64,000 nucleotides of DNA, from positions 1-64,000 of the forward strand of contig NZ_VTZW01000019.1 in assembly GCF_009728995.1 (NCBI RefSeq), read 5' to 3'. The first letter of the stretch is position 1, and each line of letters begins with the position of its first letter. This DNA comes from Streptomonospora sp. PA3. GTDB lineage: Bacteria; Actinomycetota; Actinomycetes; Streptosporangiales; Streptosporangiaceae. Positions 16,627 through 24,625 of the stretch are shown here, in pieces. A program made the translations under genes and the position numbers. The notes under the pieces are model-generated. The model made no database searches and was not told where the DNA came from. It saw nothing but the letters and a program-made list of their open reading frames with translations.

Positions 16627-17567
16627 CCACACCACCAGTGGACGTCCCCGCGGCCGCCGCGGCGCTGCGCGGCGGCGCGGCCGAGGCGCGGGCCGGCGGC
16701 ACCGACGTCATGGCGCGGCTGCGCGAAGGACTCGCCGCTCCCCCGTTCACCGACCTGCACCGGGTCATCGGACTGCGCGGGGTGCAGTGGCTGCCCGACG
16801 GGTCGGCGCGCATCGGCGCCATGACCACCGTCGCCGAGGTCGCCGCGGACGAGCGGCTGCGCGCGGCCTACCCGGCGCTGGCGGCGACCGCCGCCGCGGT
16901 GGCCACCCCGCAGATCCGGGCGGTCGCCACGGTGGGCGGCAACCTGCTGCAGCGCAACCGGTGCCCCTACTTCCGCAGCGCGGCGTTCGACTGCCTGCAG
17001 AAGGGCGGCGACACCTGCCCGTCGCGCACGGGCGACCACCTGCACGGCACGGTCGTCGACCAGGGCGCGGCGTGCGTCGCGCCGCACCCGTCGTCGCTGG
17101 CCATGGCGCTGCTGGCCTACGACGCCGGCGTGGAGGTCGAGGGCGCGGCCGCGCTGCCGGTGGACGGGCTCTACGACGGTTCCGACTCCACCCGCGACCA
17201 CGTGCTGGAGCCCGGTCGGCTGGTCACCGGGGTGGCGCTGCCGGCGCCCACCGGCGGCGAGAGCGCGGCCTACCGCCGCGCGACCTCGCGCTCGCGCGGC
17301 GAGTGGCCGCTGGTCGAGGCGGTGGCGCGGGTGGTGCGCAGTGGCGGCGCCGTCACAGCGGCGGCGGTCGCCGCGGGCGCGGTGGCGCGCACGCCGCTGC
17401 GCCTGACCGCCGTGGAGGAGGCCCTCATCGGCGCGACGGGCCCGGAGGACGCGGCCGCCGCGGTGGCGGGCGTGCCCGACCTGTGCTCGCCGCTGCCGCA
17501 GACCGGCTACAAGGCGGCCCTGCTGCGCGACACGGTCCGCGACGCCCTGGAACGGGCGCTGGCGTAG
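16623..17567 (+). CDS. FAD-binding subunit of molybdenum hydroxylase, with cysteine-rich insert
   Basis: Flavoprotein partner of the fused subunit, 314 residues. FAD motifs are ARAGGTDVMARLREG (22-36) and VATVGGNLLQRNRC, the latter ending at C114. A cysteine-rich stretch follows, with C114, C124 and C132 (CPYF, DCLQKGGDTC), then a further Cys in QGAACVAPHP. FAD subunits of the PaoB / 4-hydroxybenzoyl-CoA reductase type hold an extra [4Fe-4S] cluster in this place, so such a cluster is likely here. The start GTG overlaps the upstream stop (GTGA), indicating translational coupling. The C-terminal flavoprotein domain is complete. The cluster is inferred from spacing and should not be taken as shown. 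Confidence 0.85.
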   Translation: MTTPPVDVPAAAAALRGGAAEARAGGTDVMARLREGLAAPPFTDLHRVIGLRGVQWLPDGSARIGAMTTVAEVAADERLRAAYPALAATAAAVATPQIRAVATVGGNLLQRNRCPYFRSAAFDCLQKGGDTCPSRTGDHLHGTVVDQGAACVAPHPSSLAMALLAYDAGVEVEGAAALPVDGLYDGSDSTRDHVLEPGRLVTGVALPAPTGGESAAYRRATSRSRGEWPLVEAVARVVRSGGAVTAAAVAAGAVARTPLRLTAVEEALIGATGPEDAAAAVAGVPDLCSPLPQTGYKAALLRDTVRDALERALA

Positions 17568-17619
17568 CGGCGATGCCGTTCGGTCGGTGCACTCGGTGGG
17601 TCGGACGTCGGCTGCCCCC

Positions 17620-17965
17620 TCTCGCGGATCGTTTCGGGTGCGCGCCGGCGGAACGTGCGACGAGGCGCCAGAGGGGGCGGTCGACGCGGACCGGTTCGGG
17701 TGCCGTTCGGTGCTGGTGGGCGAGGGGGCAGCGCGGACCGCGAAGGTCCGGGACGGCGATCACTGGTTGCCGGCGGCGGATGGCGGGTCGCCCGGCGGAG
17801 CGGCAACGGCGGTGGATGGACCAGCCCGCGGTCATCGGTTCGGGTGTTCGCCGGTGGCCCGCGCGACGGGGGCGACGCGCCCGGGTGGCGTTCCGGTCCA
17901 CCTCTTCCACCCGACGCCCCGGACCGGAATCCCGAACGCCCGATTTAATCTAACTCTCCGCCGCC
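17620..17965. repeat. 72-bp-period GC-rich module, copy X
   Basis: Gene-free DNA after the FAD subunit. Motifs of the TTCGGGTG / GCCGGTGG type recur at 17695, 17766 and 17839, giving a period close to 72 bp. The block ends with a stretch (about 17880-17960, ending near AATCTAACTCTCC) that runs into a hairpin. A reverse-oriented relative lies at 53062-53470. I see no gene. Confidence 0.6.
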
Positions 17966-18020
17966 GATCTTGTACCGGTGGTCATTGTGCGCGATCACAA
18001 GTGACCACAGGTACAAGATC
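17966..18020. repeat. Dispersed long hairpin, copy X
   Basis: Arms GATCTTGTACCGGTGGTC (17966-17983) and the complement at 18003-18020 pair with one mismatch, and an inner TTGTG/CACAA stem extends them. It is far less GC-rich than its surroundings. The same hairpin, with perfect arms, recurs at 52999-53061. Confidence 0.75.
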
Positions 18021-18093
18021 ACCGCCGCGGGGGCATATTCGGCGTCCAGCGCGGCCCCACCGACACCCGGACCCCGCCGGCGGGGGTCAGTCC

Positions 18094-18834
18094 TCACCCG
18101 TCCCCGTCCAGGTGGCCGCGCAGCCAGCGTTCGACCTCCATGACGTGCATGGTGGCCGCCGCGCGGGCCGCGTCGGGGTCGCGGTCGCGCAGCGCCTGGT
18201 AGATGCGCTCGTGGTCCTCGCGCAGGCGGGCGGTCAGGCCGGCTTCGCGGTGGCCGTGCCAGACGCGGGCGTGGAAGGTGCGCGAGGACAGCCCGCCGTT
18301 GATGGCCACCAGGGTGGCGTTGCCGGTGGTCTCCACGATCGCCTGGTGGAACGACAGGTCGGCGGCGACGGTCTCGCCCTCGCTGCGGCCGGTGCCGATC
18401 CGCTCCAGGATGCCGGCCAGCCGGTCCAGCTGGGACTCGTCGGCGCGCGCGGCGGCCAGCGCGGTAGCGGCCGGCTCCAGCATCCGGCGCACCTGGAGCA
18501 CCTCGACGAGCGTCTCGCCCTGGGAGATCTCGGCGAGCACGGAGAAGGTCTCCAGCAGGTCGCCGGGGCGCAGCGGTGTCACGTAGACCCCGGCGCCGTG
18601 GCGCGCCTCCAGCACACCCAAAGCGGTCAGGGCGCGGATGGCCTCGCGCATGGAGCTGCGCGAGACGCCGAGGCCGGCCGCCAGGTCGCGCTCGGTGGGC
18701 AGGCGGTCGCCGGGGCGCAGGTCTCCGGCCGCGATCATCCGCTTGATGTGCTCGATGGCCCGCTGGGTCACCGGCAGGCGCTCGGCGGGGGCCGGGTGGG
18801 CGCCGGGCGGGGCGGAGCGGTCGGGCGTGGTCAC
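18094..18834 (-). CDS. lutR: GntR family regulator, FadR/LldR subfamily
   Basis: Ligand-responsive repressor of 246 residues. The winged helix lies at about 20-90, with MIAAGDLRPGDRLPTERDLA and GVSRSSMREAIRAL. The C-terminal FCD domain follows, with the metal/ligand histidines implied by LSFHQAIVETTGN, SRTFHARVWH and MHVMEVERWL. The GTG at 18834 is used because GAAGGAAGG lies just upstream; longer frames run into the operator region. It is divergent from lutABC, and paired FadR-type sites lie between them, so control of lactate oxidation is the natural reading. The symbol follows the family role and is inferred. Confidence 0.82.
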   Translation of the reverse strand: MTTPDRSAPPGAHPAPAERLPVTQRAIEHIKRMIAAGDLRPGDRLPTERDLAAGLGVSRSSMREAIRALTALGVLEARHGAGVYVTPLRPGDLLETFSVLAEISQGETLVEVLQVRRMLEPAATALAAARADESQLDRLAGILERIGTGRSEGETVAADLSFHQAIVETTGNATLVAINGGLSSRTFHARVWHGHREAGLTARLREDHERIYQALRDRDPDAARAAATMHVMEVERWLRGHLDGDG

Positions 18835-18947
18835 CGGTGCCTGCCTTCCTTCGGTGGCGTGGGCCCCGCCCGGCCGCGCCGGAGCGGGGCCGGGCGGGTG
18901 CGCCGGCAGCGGTCGTCTTGACATCGGTGCCGGGCGCGGCGTAGAAG

Positions 18948-18960
18948 TGGTCGGACCAAT
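18948..18960. promoter_or_regulatory. GntR/FadR-type operator, site 1
   Basis: TGGTCGGACCA (18948-18958, continuing AT) is an almost perfect palindrome matching the TNGTNNNACNA pattern of FadR-subfamily operators. It lies in the gap between the regulator and lutA. Confidence 0.65.
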
Positions 18961-19046
18961 CCGGTACCCGGACGCCGCACACCCCAGGGTACGCCGCTTT
19001 TTTCGGCTGGTCTGCGCACCTTGTCCCGCCCGGGGCCGGAGAAGAC

Positions 19047-19057
19047 ATCGGACCAAT
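19047..19057. promoter_or_regulatory. GntR/FadR-type operator, site 2
   Basis: ATCGGACCAAT repeats the TCGGACCAAT half of site 1 about 99 bp away and 64 bp before lutA. It is less symmetric, so it may be a weaker second site. Confidence 0.45.
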
Positions 19058-19120
19058 GGCGGTACGGTCGACCGCGGCCGGGGCGCAGTCCGGCGCGCCC
19101 CGCCGGAATCGAGGGAGCGC

Positions 19121-19861
19121 ATGCGCATCGCGCTGTTCATCACGTGCGTGAACGACACCCTGTATCCCCGCACGGGGCGGGCGGTGGTGCGCCTGCTGCG
19201 CCGGCTGGGCCACGAGGTGGTCTTCCCCGAGGCCCAGACCTGCTGCGGCCAACTGCACTACAACACCGGCTACCGGCGCGAGGCCCAGAAGCTGGCGGTG
19301 CGCTTCGTCGAGACCTTCGCCGACGCCGACGCCGTCCTGGCGCCGTCCGGGTCGTGCGCGGCCATGGTCCGCGACAACTACCCGCGGCTGTGCGCGCCCG
19401 GCAGCCGGCTCGACCGGGCCGCGGCCGAGCTGGCGCCGCGCGTCCACGACCTCTCCGAACTGCTCGTGGACGTCCTCGGGGTGACCGACGTGGGCGCCTA
19501 CTTCCCGCACACGGTCACCTACCACCCCACCTGCCACGGACTGCGCCTGCTCAAGCTGCGCGACCGCCCCTACCGCCTGCTGCGCAACGTCCGCGGCATC
19601 GACCTGCGCGAACTGGAGGGCTCCGCCGAGTGCTGCGGGTTCGGCGGCACCTTCGCGATGAAGAACGCCGACGTCTCCGCCGCCATGGCCGCCGACAAGG
19701 CCCGCAACGTCGCCGCCACCGGTGCCGAGGTGCTGTGCGCCGTCGACAACTCCTGCCTCATGCACATCGGCGGCACCCTGCGGCGCCAGCGCGCCGGCGT
19801 CGCGACCGTCCACCTCGCCGAGATCCTCGCCTCGACCGAACAGGAGCCGGCCCGCCTATGA
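19121..19861 (+). CDS. lutA: Lactate utilization protein A, (Fe-S)-binding oxidoreductase
   Basis: Component of the LutABC complex that oxidises L-lactate to pyruvate, 246 residues, cytoplasmic. Two CCG repeats typical of heterodisulfide-reductase-like iron-sulfur proteins are visible: CCGQLHYNTGY around 38-48 and CCGFGGTFAMKN around 171-182. Other cysteines occur in SGSCAAMVRDNYP, YHPTCHGLR and DNSCLMHIGG. The ATG at 19121 follows GAGGGAG. It is the first gene of the operon, and its stop overlaps the lutB start by four bases. Confidence 0.92.
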   Translation: MRIALFITCVNDTLYPRTGRAVVRLLRRLGHEVVFPEAQTCCGQLHYNTGYRREAQKLAVRFVETFADADAVLAPSGSCAAMVRDNYPRLCAPGSRLDRAAAELAPRVHDLSELLVDVLGVTDVGAYFPHTVTYHPTCHGLRLLKLRDRPYRLLRNVRGIDLRELEGSAECCGFGGTFAMKNADVSAAMAADKARNVAATGAEVLCAVDNSCLMHIGGTLRRQRAGVATVHLAEILASTEQEPARL

Positions 19862-21402
19862 GCCCCGACCACAGCTCCCCCGGCGCCGGGCACGCCGCGC
19901 AGGACCGCGCCGCCGGCCACGCGACCTTCCTGGGGATGCTGCCCTTCCCCGAGGCGGCCGAGCGCGCCGTCGGCGACTCCCAGCTGCGCCACAACCTGCG
20001 CATGGCCACCCGCACCATCCGGCACAAGCGCGAGGAGGTGGTCGGCGAGCTCGACGACTGGTCCGCCCTGCGCGCGGCGGGCAAGGCCGTCAAGGACCGC
20101 ACGCTGCGCCACCTCGACACCTACCTGGAGCGGTTGGAGGCCGCGGTCACCGCCGCCGGGGGCCGGGTGCACTGGGCGGCCGACGCGGCCGAGGCCAACG
20201 AGATCGTGACCGGCCTGGTGCGCGCCACGGGCGAGACCGACGTGGTCAAGGTGAAGTCGATGGCCACCCAGGAGATCGAGCTGAACGAGGCCCTGGCCCA
20301 GGCCGGCATCATCGCCTACGAGACCGACCTGGCCGAGCTGATCGTCCAGCTCAGCGACGACCTCCCCTCCCACATCCTGGTGCCGGCCATCCACCGCAAC
20401 CGCGCCGAGATCCGCGAGATCTTCCGCGATCGGATGGCCGCCTGGGGCGTCGCCGCTCCGGAGGGGCTCGGCGACGACCCCCGCGCCCTGGCCGAGGCCG
20501 CCCGCGTCCACCTGCGGGAGCGGTTCCTGCGCAGCAGGGTGGCGATCTCCGGCGCGAACTTCGCGGTGGCCGACACCGGGACGATGGTGGTGCTGGAGTC
20601 GGAGGGCAACGGGCGGATGTGCCTGACCCTGCCGCAGACGCTCATCTCGGTGGTGGGCATCGAGAAGGTCGTACCCACCTGGTCGGACCTGGAGGTGTTC
20701 CTGCAGCTGCTGCCGCGCTCCTCCACCGGCGAGCGGATGAACCCCTACACCTCCACCTGGACCGGTGTGGCACCGGGCGACGGCCCCCAGGAGTTCCATC
20801 TGGTGCTGCTGGACAACGGCCGCAGCGACGTGCTCGCCGACGAGGTGGGGCGCCAGGCGCTGCGCTGCATCCGCTGCTCGGCGTGCCTGAACATCTGCCC
20901 GGTCTACGAGCGCACCGGCGGGCACGCCTACGGCTCGGTCTACCCCGGCCCCATCGGCGCGATCCTCACCCCGCAACTGCGCGGGACGGCCTCGGCGCAG
21001 GAGGCGTCGCTGCCGTATGCGTCGTCGCTGTGCGGCGCCTGCTACGAGGTCTGCCCGGTGGCCATCGACATCCCCGAGGTGCTGGTGCACCTGCGCGAGG
21101 AGGTCGCCGCCTCCCCCGGGCACCGCGCGGAGAAGGCGGCCATGGGCGCCGCCGGGTGGGTGCTGGGCGGCGAGCGCCGGCTGGGCGCCGCCCAGCGCGC
21201 GGCCTCGGCGGCGCGCTCGGTCGTGCCGCGGCGCATGCCCGGGCCGGCGTCGGCCTGGACCGACACCCGCGACATCCCCGAGATCCCCGAGGAGTCGTTC
21301 CGCGCCTGGTGGCGCCGCGAGGGCGCCGCCGAGCCGGCGCCCGGTGCGGATCCGGCGGAGCCCGGTCGAAGCGGCGGCGATGAGGAGGGCGGTCGGCGAT
21401 GA
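19858..21402 (+). CDS. lutB: Lactate utilization protein B, iron-sulfur protein
   Basis: Central subunit of the LutABC L-lactate oxidation system, 514 residues. The N-terminal LUD domain covers most of the first 300 residues (for example VVKVKSMATQEIELNEAL and SGANFAVADTGTMVV). A ferredoxin-like part follows, with two four-cysteine [4Fe-4S] motifs: CIRCSACLNICPVYERTGG and LCGACYEVCPVAIDIPEV. The last 60 residues form the usual C-terminal extension before a low-complexity tail. It overlaps both neighbours by four bases (ATGA), so the three genes are one translationally coupled operon. Confidence 0.94.
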   Translation: MSPDHSSPGAGHAAQDRAAGHATFLGMLPFPEAAERAVGDSQLRHNLRMATRTIRHKREEVVGELDDWSALRAAGKAVKDRTLRHLDTYLERLEAAVTAAGGRVHWAADAAEANEIVTGLVRATGETDVVKVKSMATQEIELNEALAQAGIIAYETDLAELIVQLSDDLPSHILVPAIHRNRAEIREIFRDRMAAWGVAAPEGLGDDPRALAEAARVHLRERFLRSRVAISGANFAVADTGTMVVLESEGNGRMCLTLPQTLISVVGIEKVVPTWSDLEVFLQLLPRSSTGERMNPYTSTWTGVAPGDGPQEFHLVLLDNGRSDVLADEVGRQALRCIRCSACLNICPVYERTGGHAYGSVYPGPIGAILTPQLRGTASAQEASLPYASSLCGACYEVCPVAIDIPEVLVHLREEVAASPGHRAEKAAMGAAGWVLGGERRLGAAQRAASAARSVVPRRMPGPASAWTDTRDIPEIPEESFRAWWRREGAAEPAPGADPAEPGRSGGDEEGGRR

Positions 21403-22028
21403 GCGGTTCGCGTGAGCGCGTCCTGGCACGGGTGCGCGCGGCCCTGGCGGACGTCCCCGCAGGCGAGGCACCCGAGGACGTGGCGGTGCCGCGCGACTAC
21501 GCCCCCGCCCACGACCAGGGCGAGACGACGGCGCTGTTCGCCGAACGGCTGGAGGACTACAAGGCGCTGGTGCACCGCACCCCGCCCGAGGGCCTGGCCG
21601 CGACCGTGGCCCGGGCACTGGCCCGCCGCGGCGCCGGGCGCGTCGCCGCCGCCGAGGACGCCCCCGAGGACTGGTTCGCGCAGGCGGAGGCGGAGGTGGT
21701 GCGCGACGGCGGGCTCGACGTCGCCGGGCTGGACCGGATGGACGGGGTGGTCACCGGCTGCGCGGTGGCCGTGGCCGAGACCGGGACCATCGTCCTCGAC
21801 GGCGGCCGCGCCCAGGGCAGGCGCGCCCTCACCCTGATCCCCGACTACCACCTGTGCGTGGTGCGCGGCGACCAGATCGTCGCCGGCGTCCCCCAGGCGC
21901 TGCCGCGCCTTTCCCCGGCGCGCCCGCTGACCTGGATCAGCGGGCCGTCGGCCACCAGCGACATCGAACTCGACCGGGTCGAGGGGGTGCACGGGCCGCG
22001 CACCCTGGAGGTCGTCATCGTCGAGTGA
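21399..22028 (+). CDS. lutC: Lactate utilization protein C
   Basis: LUD-domain protein of 209 residues, third member of the LutABC complex. The conserved core is VAVAETGTIVLDGGR with following ALTLIPDYHLCVVRGDQIV, and the end SDIELDRVEGVHGPRTLEVV matches the family terminus. It has no cysteine cluster, as expected. Its start overlaps the lutB stop. It ends upstream of a pair of hairpins shared with the convergent gene. Confidence 0.93.
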   Translation: MSGSRERVLARVRAALADVPAGEAPEDVAVPRDYAPAHDQGETTALFAERLEDYKALVHRTPPEGLAATVARALARRGAGRVAAAEDAPEDWFAQAEAEVVRDGGLDVAGLDRMDGVVTGCAVAVAETGTIVLDGGRAQGRRALTLIPDYHLCVVRGDQIVAGVPQALPRLSPARPLTWISGPSATSDIELDRVEGVHGPRTLEVVIVE

Positions 22029-22117
22029 CGCCCGGCCCGCGGTCGCCCGCGGTTGCCCCGGTGTTCACCGCGGCGTCGACCGCGGGCGGCCGCGGCGCCG
22101 CTATCCTGCTGTGTCCT

Positions 22118-22146
22118 CCGCGCCGGGCTGGACGGACCCGGCGCGG
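22118..22146. terminator. Hairpin after lutC
   Basis: Perfect 10-bp GC stem (22118-22127 with 22137-22146) and a 9-nt loop, about 90 bp after the lutC stop. Confidence 0.55.
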
Positions 22147-22188
22147 ACCGGCGGCGATCGGGCACCCGGCGCGCGCCGGGGCGCCCGC

Positions 22189-22220
22189 CTGAGCGCGCCG
22201 CCGGCCGGCGGTGCGCTCAG
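22189..22220. terminator. Hairpin at end of convergent PPOX gene
   Basis: A 16-bp inverted repeat with one mismatch and no loop gap (22189-22204 with 22205-22220) that overlaps the last codon and stop of the convergent gene. It probably acts in both directions. Confidence 0.5.
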
Positions 22221-22678
22221 GCCAGCCGCGGGGGGAACCCGCCGGTGGCCACGGGCCCCCAGCGCTGCGGGGTGAGGCGGACCAGCGCCTTGCCCTGCCT
22301 GCGCATCGCGTCGCGGTACTCGTCCCAGTCGGGGTGCTCGCCGGAGATCACCCGGAAGTACTCCACGAGCGGCTCCACGGCCTCCTCGCCCTCCACGACC
22401 TCGGCGGTGCCGTCGACCTGCACCCAGGGGCCGTCGAAGTCGTCGGAGAGCACGACGACGCTCACCCGGGGGTCGCGGACGGCGTTGCGGGTCTTGGCGC
22501 GCTCGGGATAGGTCGAGACGACGATGCGCCCCTGGCCGTCGACACCGCAGGTCACCGGCGAGGCCTGGGGCTCCCCGCCGGCGCGGCGGGTGATGATCAG
22601 CGCCTTGTGCCGGGGGCGGACGAAGTCGAGCAGCTCCTCGCGGGAGACGCGGGTGCTGGTGGCGATCGACGGGCTCAT
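22217..22678 (-). CDS. PPOX class flavin/F420-dependent oxidoreductase
   Basis: Split beta-barrel protein of 153 residues of the pyridoxamine-5'-phosphate-oxidase-like superfamily. Visible features are the N-terminal HKALIITRRAGGEPQASPV strand pair, IVVSTYPERAKTRNAVRDPR (cofactor phosphate contacts), and a late EYFRVISGEHPDWDEYRDAM helix. In actinobacteria this subgroup often binds F420 and is annotated as a PPOX class F420-dependent enzyme; FMN binding is equally possible from sequence alone. The start ATG at 22678 follows GGAGG at a good distance. It is adjacent to the trehalose genes with no obvious link. Confidence 0.83.
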   Translation of the reverse strand: MSPSIATSTRVSREELLDFVRPRHKALIITRRAGGEPQASPVTCGVDGQGRIVVSTYPERAKTRNAVRDPRVSVVVLSDDFDGPWVQVDGTAEVVEGEEAVEPLVEYFRVISGEHPDWDEYRDAMRRQGKALVRLTPQRWGPVATGGFPPRLA

Positions 22679-22811
22679 CTGCTGATCCTCCACGGTGGCT
22701 GCAGCGGACGGCGGGCGGCGGCGCCCCGCACCGGAGCACGGCGGCGGGCGACGGCCCGCCCGGCAGCCTATACCGGGCGGGGCGCGGCGCCCCGCTCCCG
22801 CGCCCGCCCGC

Positions 22812-24572
22812 TCAGGCCTCGGAGCCGGCCGCCTCGACGACGGCGAAGGACTCCGGAGGCAGGCGCAGGCGCGCGCCCTCGGCCGCGGCACCGGCCGACG
22901 ACAGCAGCACCCTCCCGGCAGGCCGGTCCAGGTGCGCGTCGGCGGCACCGGAGCGCAGGTTGCAGGCGACGCGCAACCGCCCGCGGCGCAGCACCAGCAC
23001 GCGGCCGTCCTCGGCGGCGTCTACGCCGAACCGGTCCAGGCGGGGATCGGCGAGTTCGGTGCGGGACCGGCGCAGCGCGATGAGGCGGCGGTAGACCTCC
23101 AGCGTGTCGCGGTGCGGCGGCCGGTCGCGCTCCTCCCAGCGCAGCACGGCCTGGTCGCGCGTGCGGGGATCGACGGGATCGGGCACGTCGGCCTCGTTCC
23201 AGCCGTGGGCGGCGAACTCGCGGCGCCGCCCCTTGCGCACCCCCTCGGCCAGGCCCGGATCGGTGAAGGAGGCGAAGAACGGCCACGGGGTAGAGGCCCC
23301 CCACTCCTCCCCCATGAACAGCATGGGCGTGTAAGGCGAGCACAGCACCAGCGCGGCGCCGCAGGCCAGCAGGCCGGGCGAGGCGGTGGCGGGCATGCGG
23401 TCGCCGGCGGCGCGGTTGCCGACCTGGTCGTGGTTCTGCAGGTAGGCCAGGAACCGGTGGGCCGGGATGCGGGCCGGGTCGACGGGGGCTCCGTGGACGC
23501 GGCCGCGGAAGCCGGAGTAGCGGCCGTCGTGCCAGAAGGCGCGCCGCAGGGTGGCGGGCAGCACTTCGGGGGCGGTGAAGTCGCGGTAGTAGCCGTGGCC
23601 CTCGCCGGTGAGCGCGGCGTGCAGGGCGTGGTGGATGTCGTCGCACCACTGGGCGGTCATCCCGTGCCCGCCGGCCTCGCGCGCGGTGACGGTGGCGGGG
23701 TCGTTGCGGTCGGACTCGGCGATGAGCGCGAGAGGGCGGCGCAGCCCGGCCGCCAGCGCGTCGACCTCGGCCGACAGTTCGGTGAGCAGGTGCCGGGCGC
23801 GCGAATCGTGCAGCGCGTGCACCGCGTCCAGGCGCAGCCCGTCCAGGTGGTAGTCGCGCAGCCAGCCCAGGGCGTTGCCGATCACGTAGCGCCGCACCTC
23901 GTCGGAACCGGGGCCGTCCAGGTTGAGCGAGGGGCCCCAGGCGGTGTCGCCGCTGAAGTAGGGGCCGAACCGCGGCAGATAGGCGCCCTCGGGTCCGAGG
24001 TGGTTGTAGACGACGTCGAGCAGGACTCCCAGGCCGCGGCGGTGGCAGGCGTCGACGAAGCGCTTGAGGCCGTCGGGGCCGCCGTAGGGCTCGTGCACCG
24101 CTCCCCACAGCACCCCGTCGTAGCCCCACCCGTGGTCGGCGCCGCCGAACGCGTTGACCGGCATCAGCTGCACGAGGTCGGCGCCGAGGTCGGCGAGGTG
24201 GTCCAGGCGCCCGATCGCGGCGTCGAACGTGCCCTCGCGGGTGAAGGTCCCGATGTGCAGCTCGTAGAGCACCGAGCCGGGAAGCGCGCGCCCGCGCCAG
24301 TCGGCGTCGCTCCAGGCGAAGGCGGAGTGGTCGTAGACGCGGGAGGGCCCGTGCACGCCGAAGGGCTGGTGCAGGGAGCGGGGGTCGGGCAGCGGCTCGT
24401 CGGAGCCGTCGAGCACGAAGGCGTAGTCGTCGCCGGGGGCGCAGGCGGCGCGGACGTGCCACCAGCCGCCGTCGCCCCGGCTCATGGGATGGTCCTCGCC
24501 TCGGATGCGGAGATCGACACTGCCGCACTCCGGTGCCCAGACCCCGAACCACTGCCCCGCGCGCTCGCTCAC
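22812..24572 (-). CDS. treZ: Malto-oligosyltrehalose trehalohydrolase
   Basis: Second enzyme of the TreY-TreZ route. It cleaves the trehalose unit from maltooligosyltrehalose; 586 residues, normal for the family, cytoplasmic. An N-terminal carbohydrate-binding-like domain (FGVWAPECGSVDLRI) is followed by a GH13 barrel. The catalytic set is complete: nucleophile D249 in GLRLDAVHAL, acid/base E286 in LIAESDRN and D382 in QNHDQVGNRA. The C-terminal beta domain ends at LPPESFAVVEA. A GTG at 24572 fits the family start. Upstream of it the frame is open without family resemblance. It lies 53 bp downstream of the rlmA-like gene, with treY further upstream on the same strand beyond a repeat island. 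Confidence 0.92.
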   Translation of the reverse strand: MSERAGQWFGVWAPECGSVDLRIRGEDHPMSRGDGGWWHVRAACAPGDDYAFVLDGSDEPLPDPRSLHQPFGVHGPSRVYDHSAFAWSDADWRGRALPGSVLYELHIGTFTREGTFDAAIGRLDHLADLGADLVQLMPVNAFGGADHGWGYDGVLWGAVHEPYGGPDGLKRFVDACHRRGLGVLLDVVYNHLGPEGAYLPRFGPYFSGDTAWGPSLNLDGPGSDEVRRYVIGNALGWLRDYHLDGLRLDAVHALHDSRARHLLTELSAEVDALAAGLRRPLALIAESDRNDPATVTAREAGGHGMTAQWCDDIHHALHAALTGEGHGYYRDFTAPEVLPATLRRAFWHDGRYSGFRGRVHGAPVDPARIPAHRFLAYLQNHDQVGNRAAGDRMPATASPGLLACGAALVLCSPYTPMLFMGEEWGASTPWPFFASFTDPGLAEGVRKGRRREFAAHGWNEADVPDPVDPRTRDQAVLRWEERDRPPHRDTLEVYRRLIALRRSRTELADPRLDRFGVDAAEDGRVLVLRRGRLRVACNLRSGAADAHLDRPAGRVLLSSAGAAAEGARLRLPPESFAVVEAAGSEA

Positions 24573-24625
24573 GCGGCGGTTCCTACCCGGGCGCGGGTGC
24601 GGTAACGCGCCGGGTGAGCGGGCGC

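Noticed and set aside
14206-16635. An 809-codon minus-strand frame opposite the fused hydroxylase
   Set aside because: Same cause: the antisense of a GC-rich gene; composition is low-complexity and no motif is present.
17568-18093. A continuation or pseudogene of the molybdenum hydroxylase operon after the FAD subunit
   Set aside because: The sequence consists of repeat modules found elsewhere in the window and not of degraded coding sequence.
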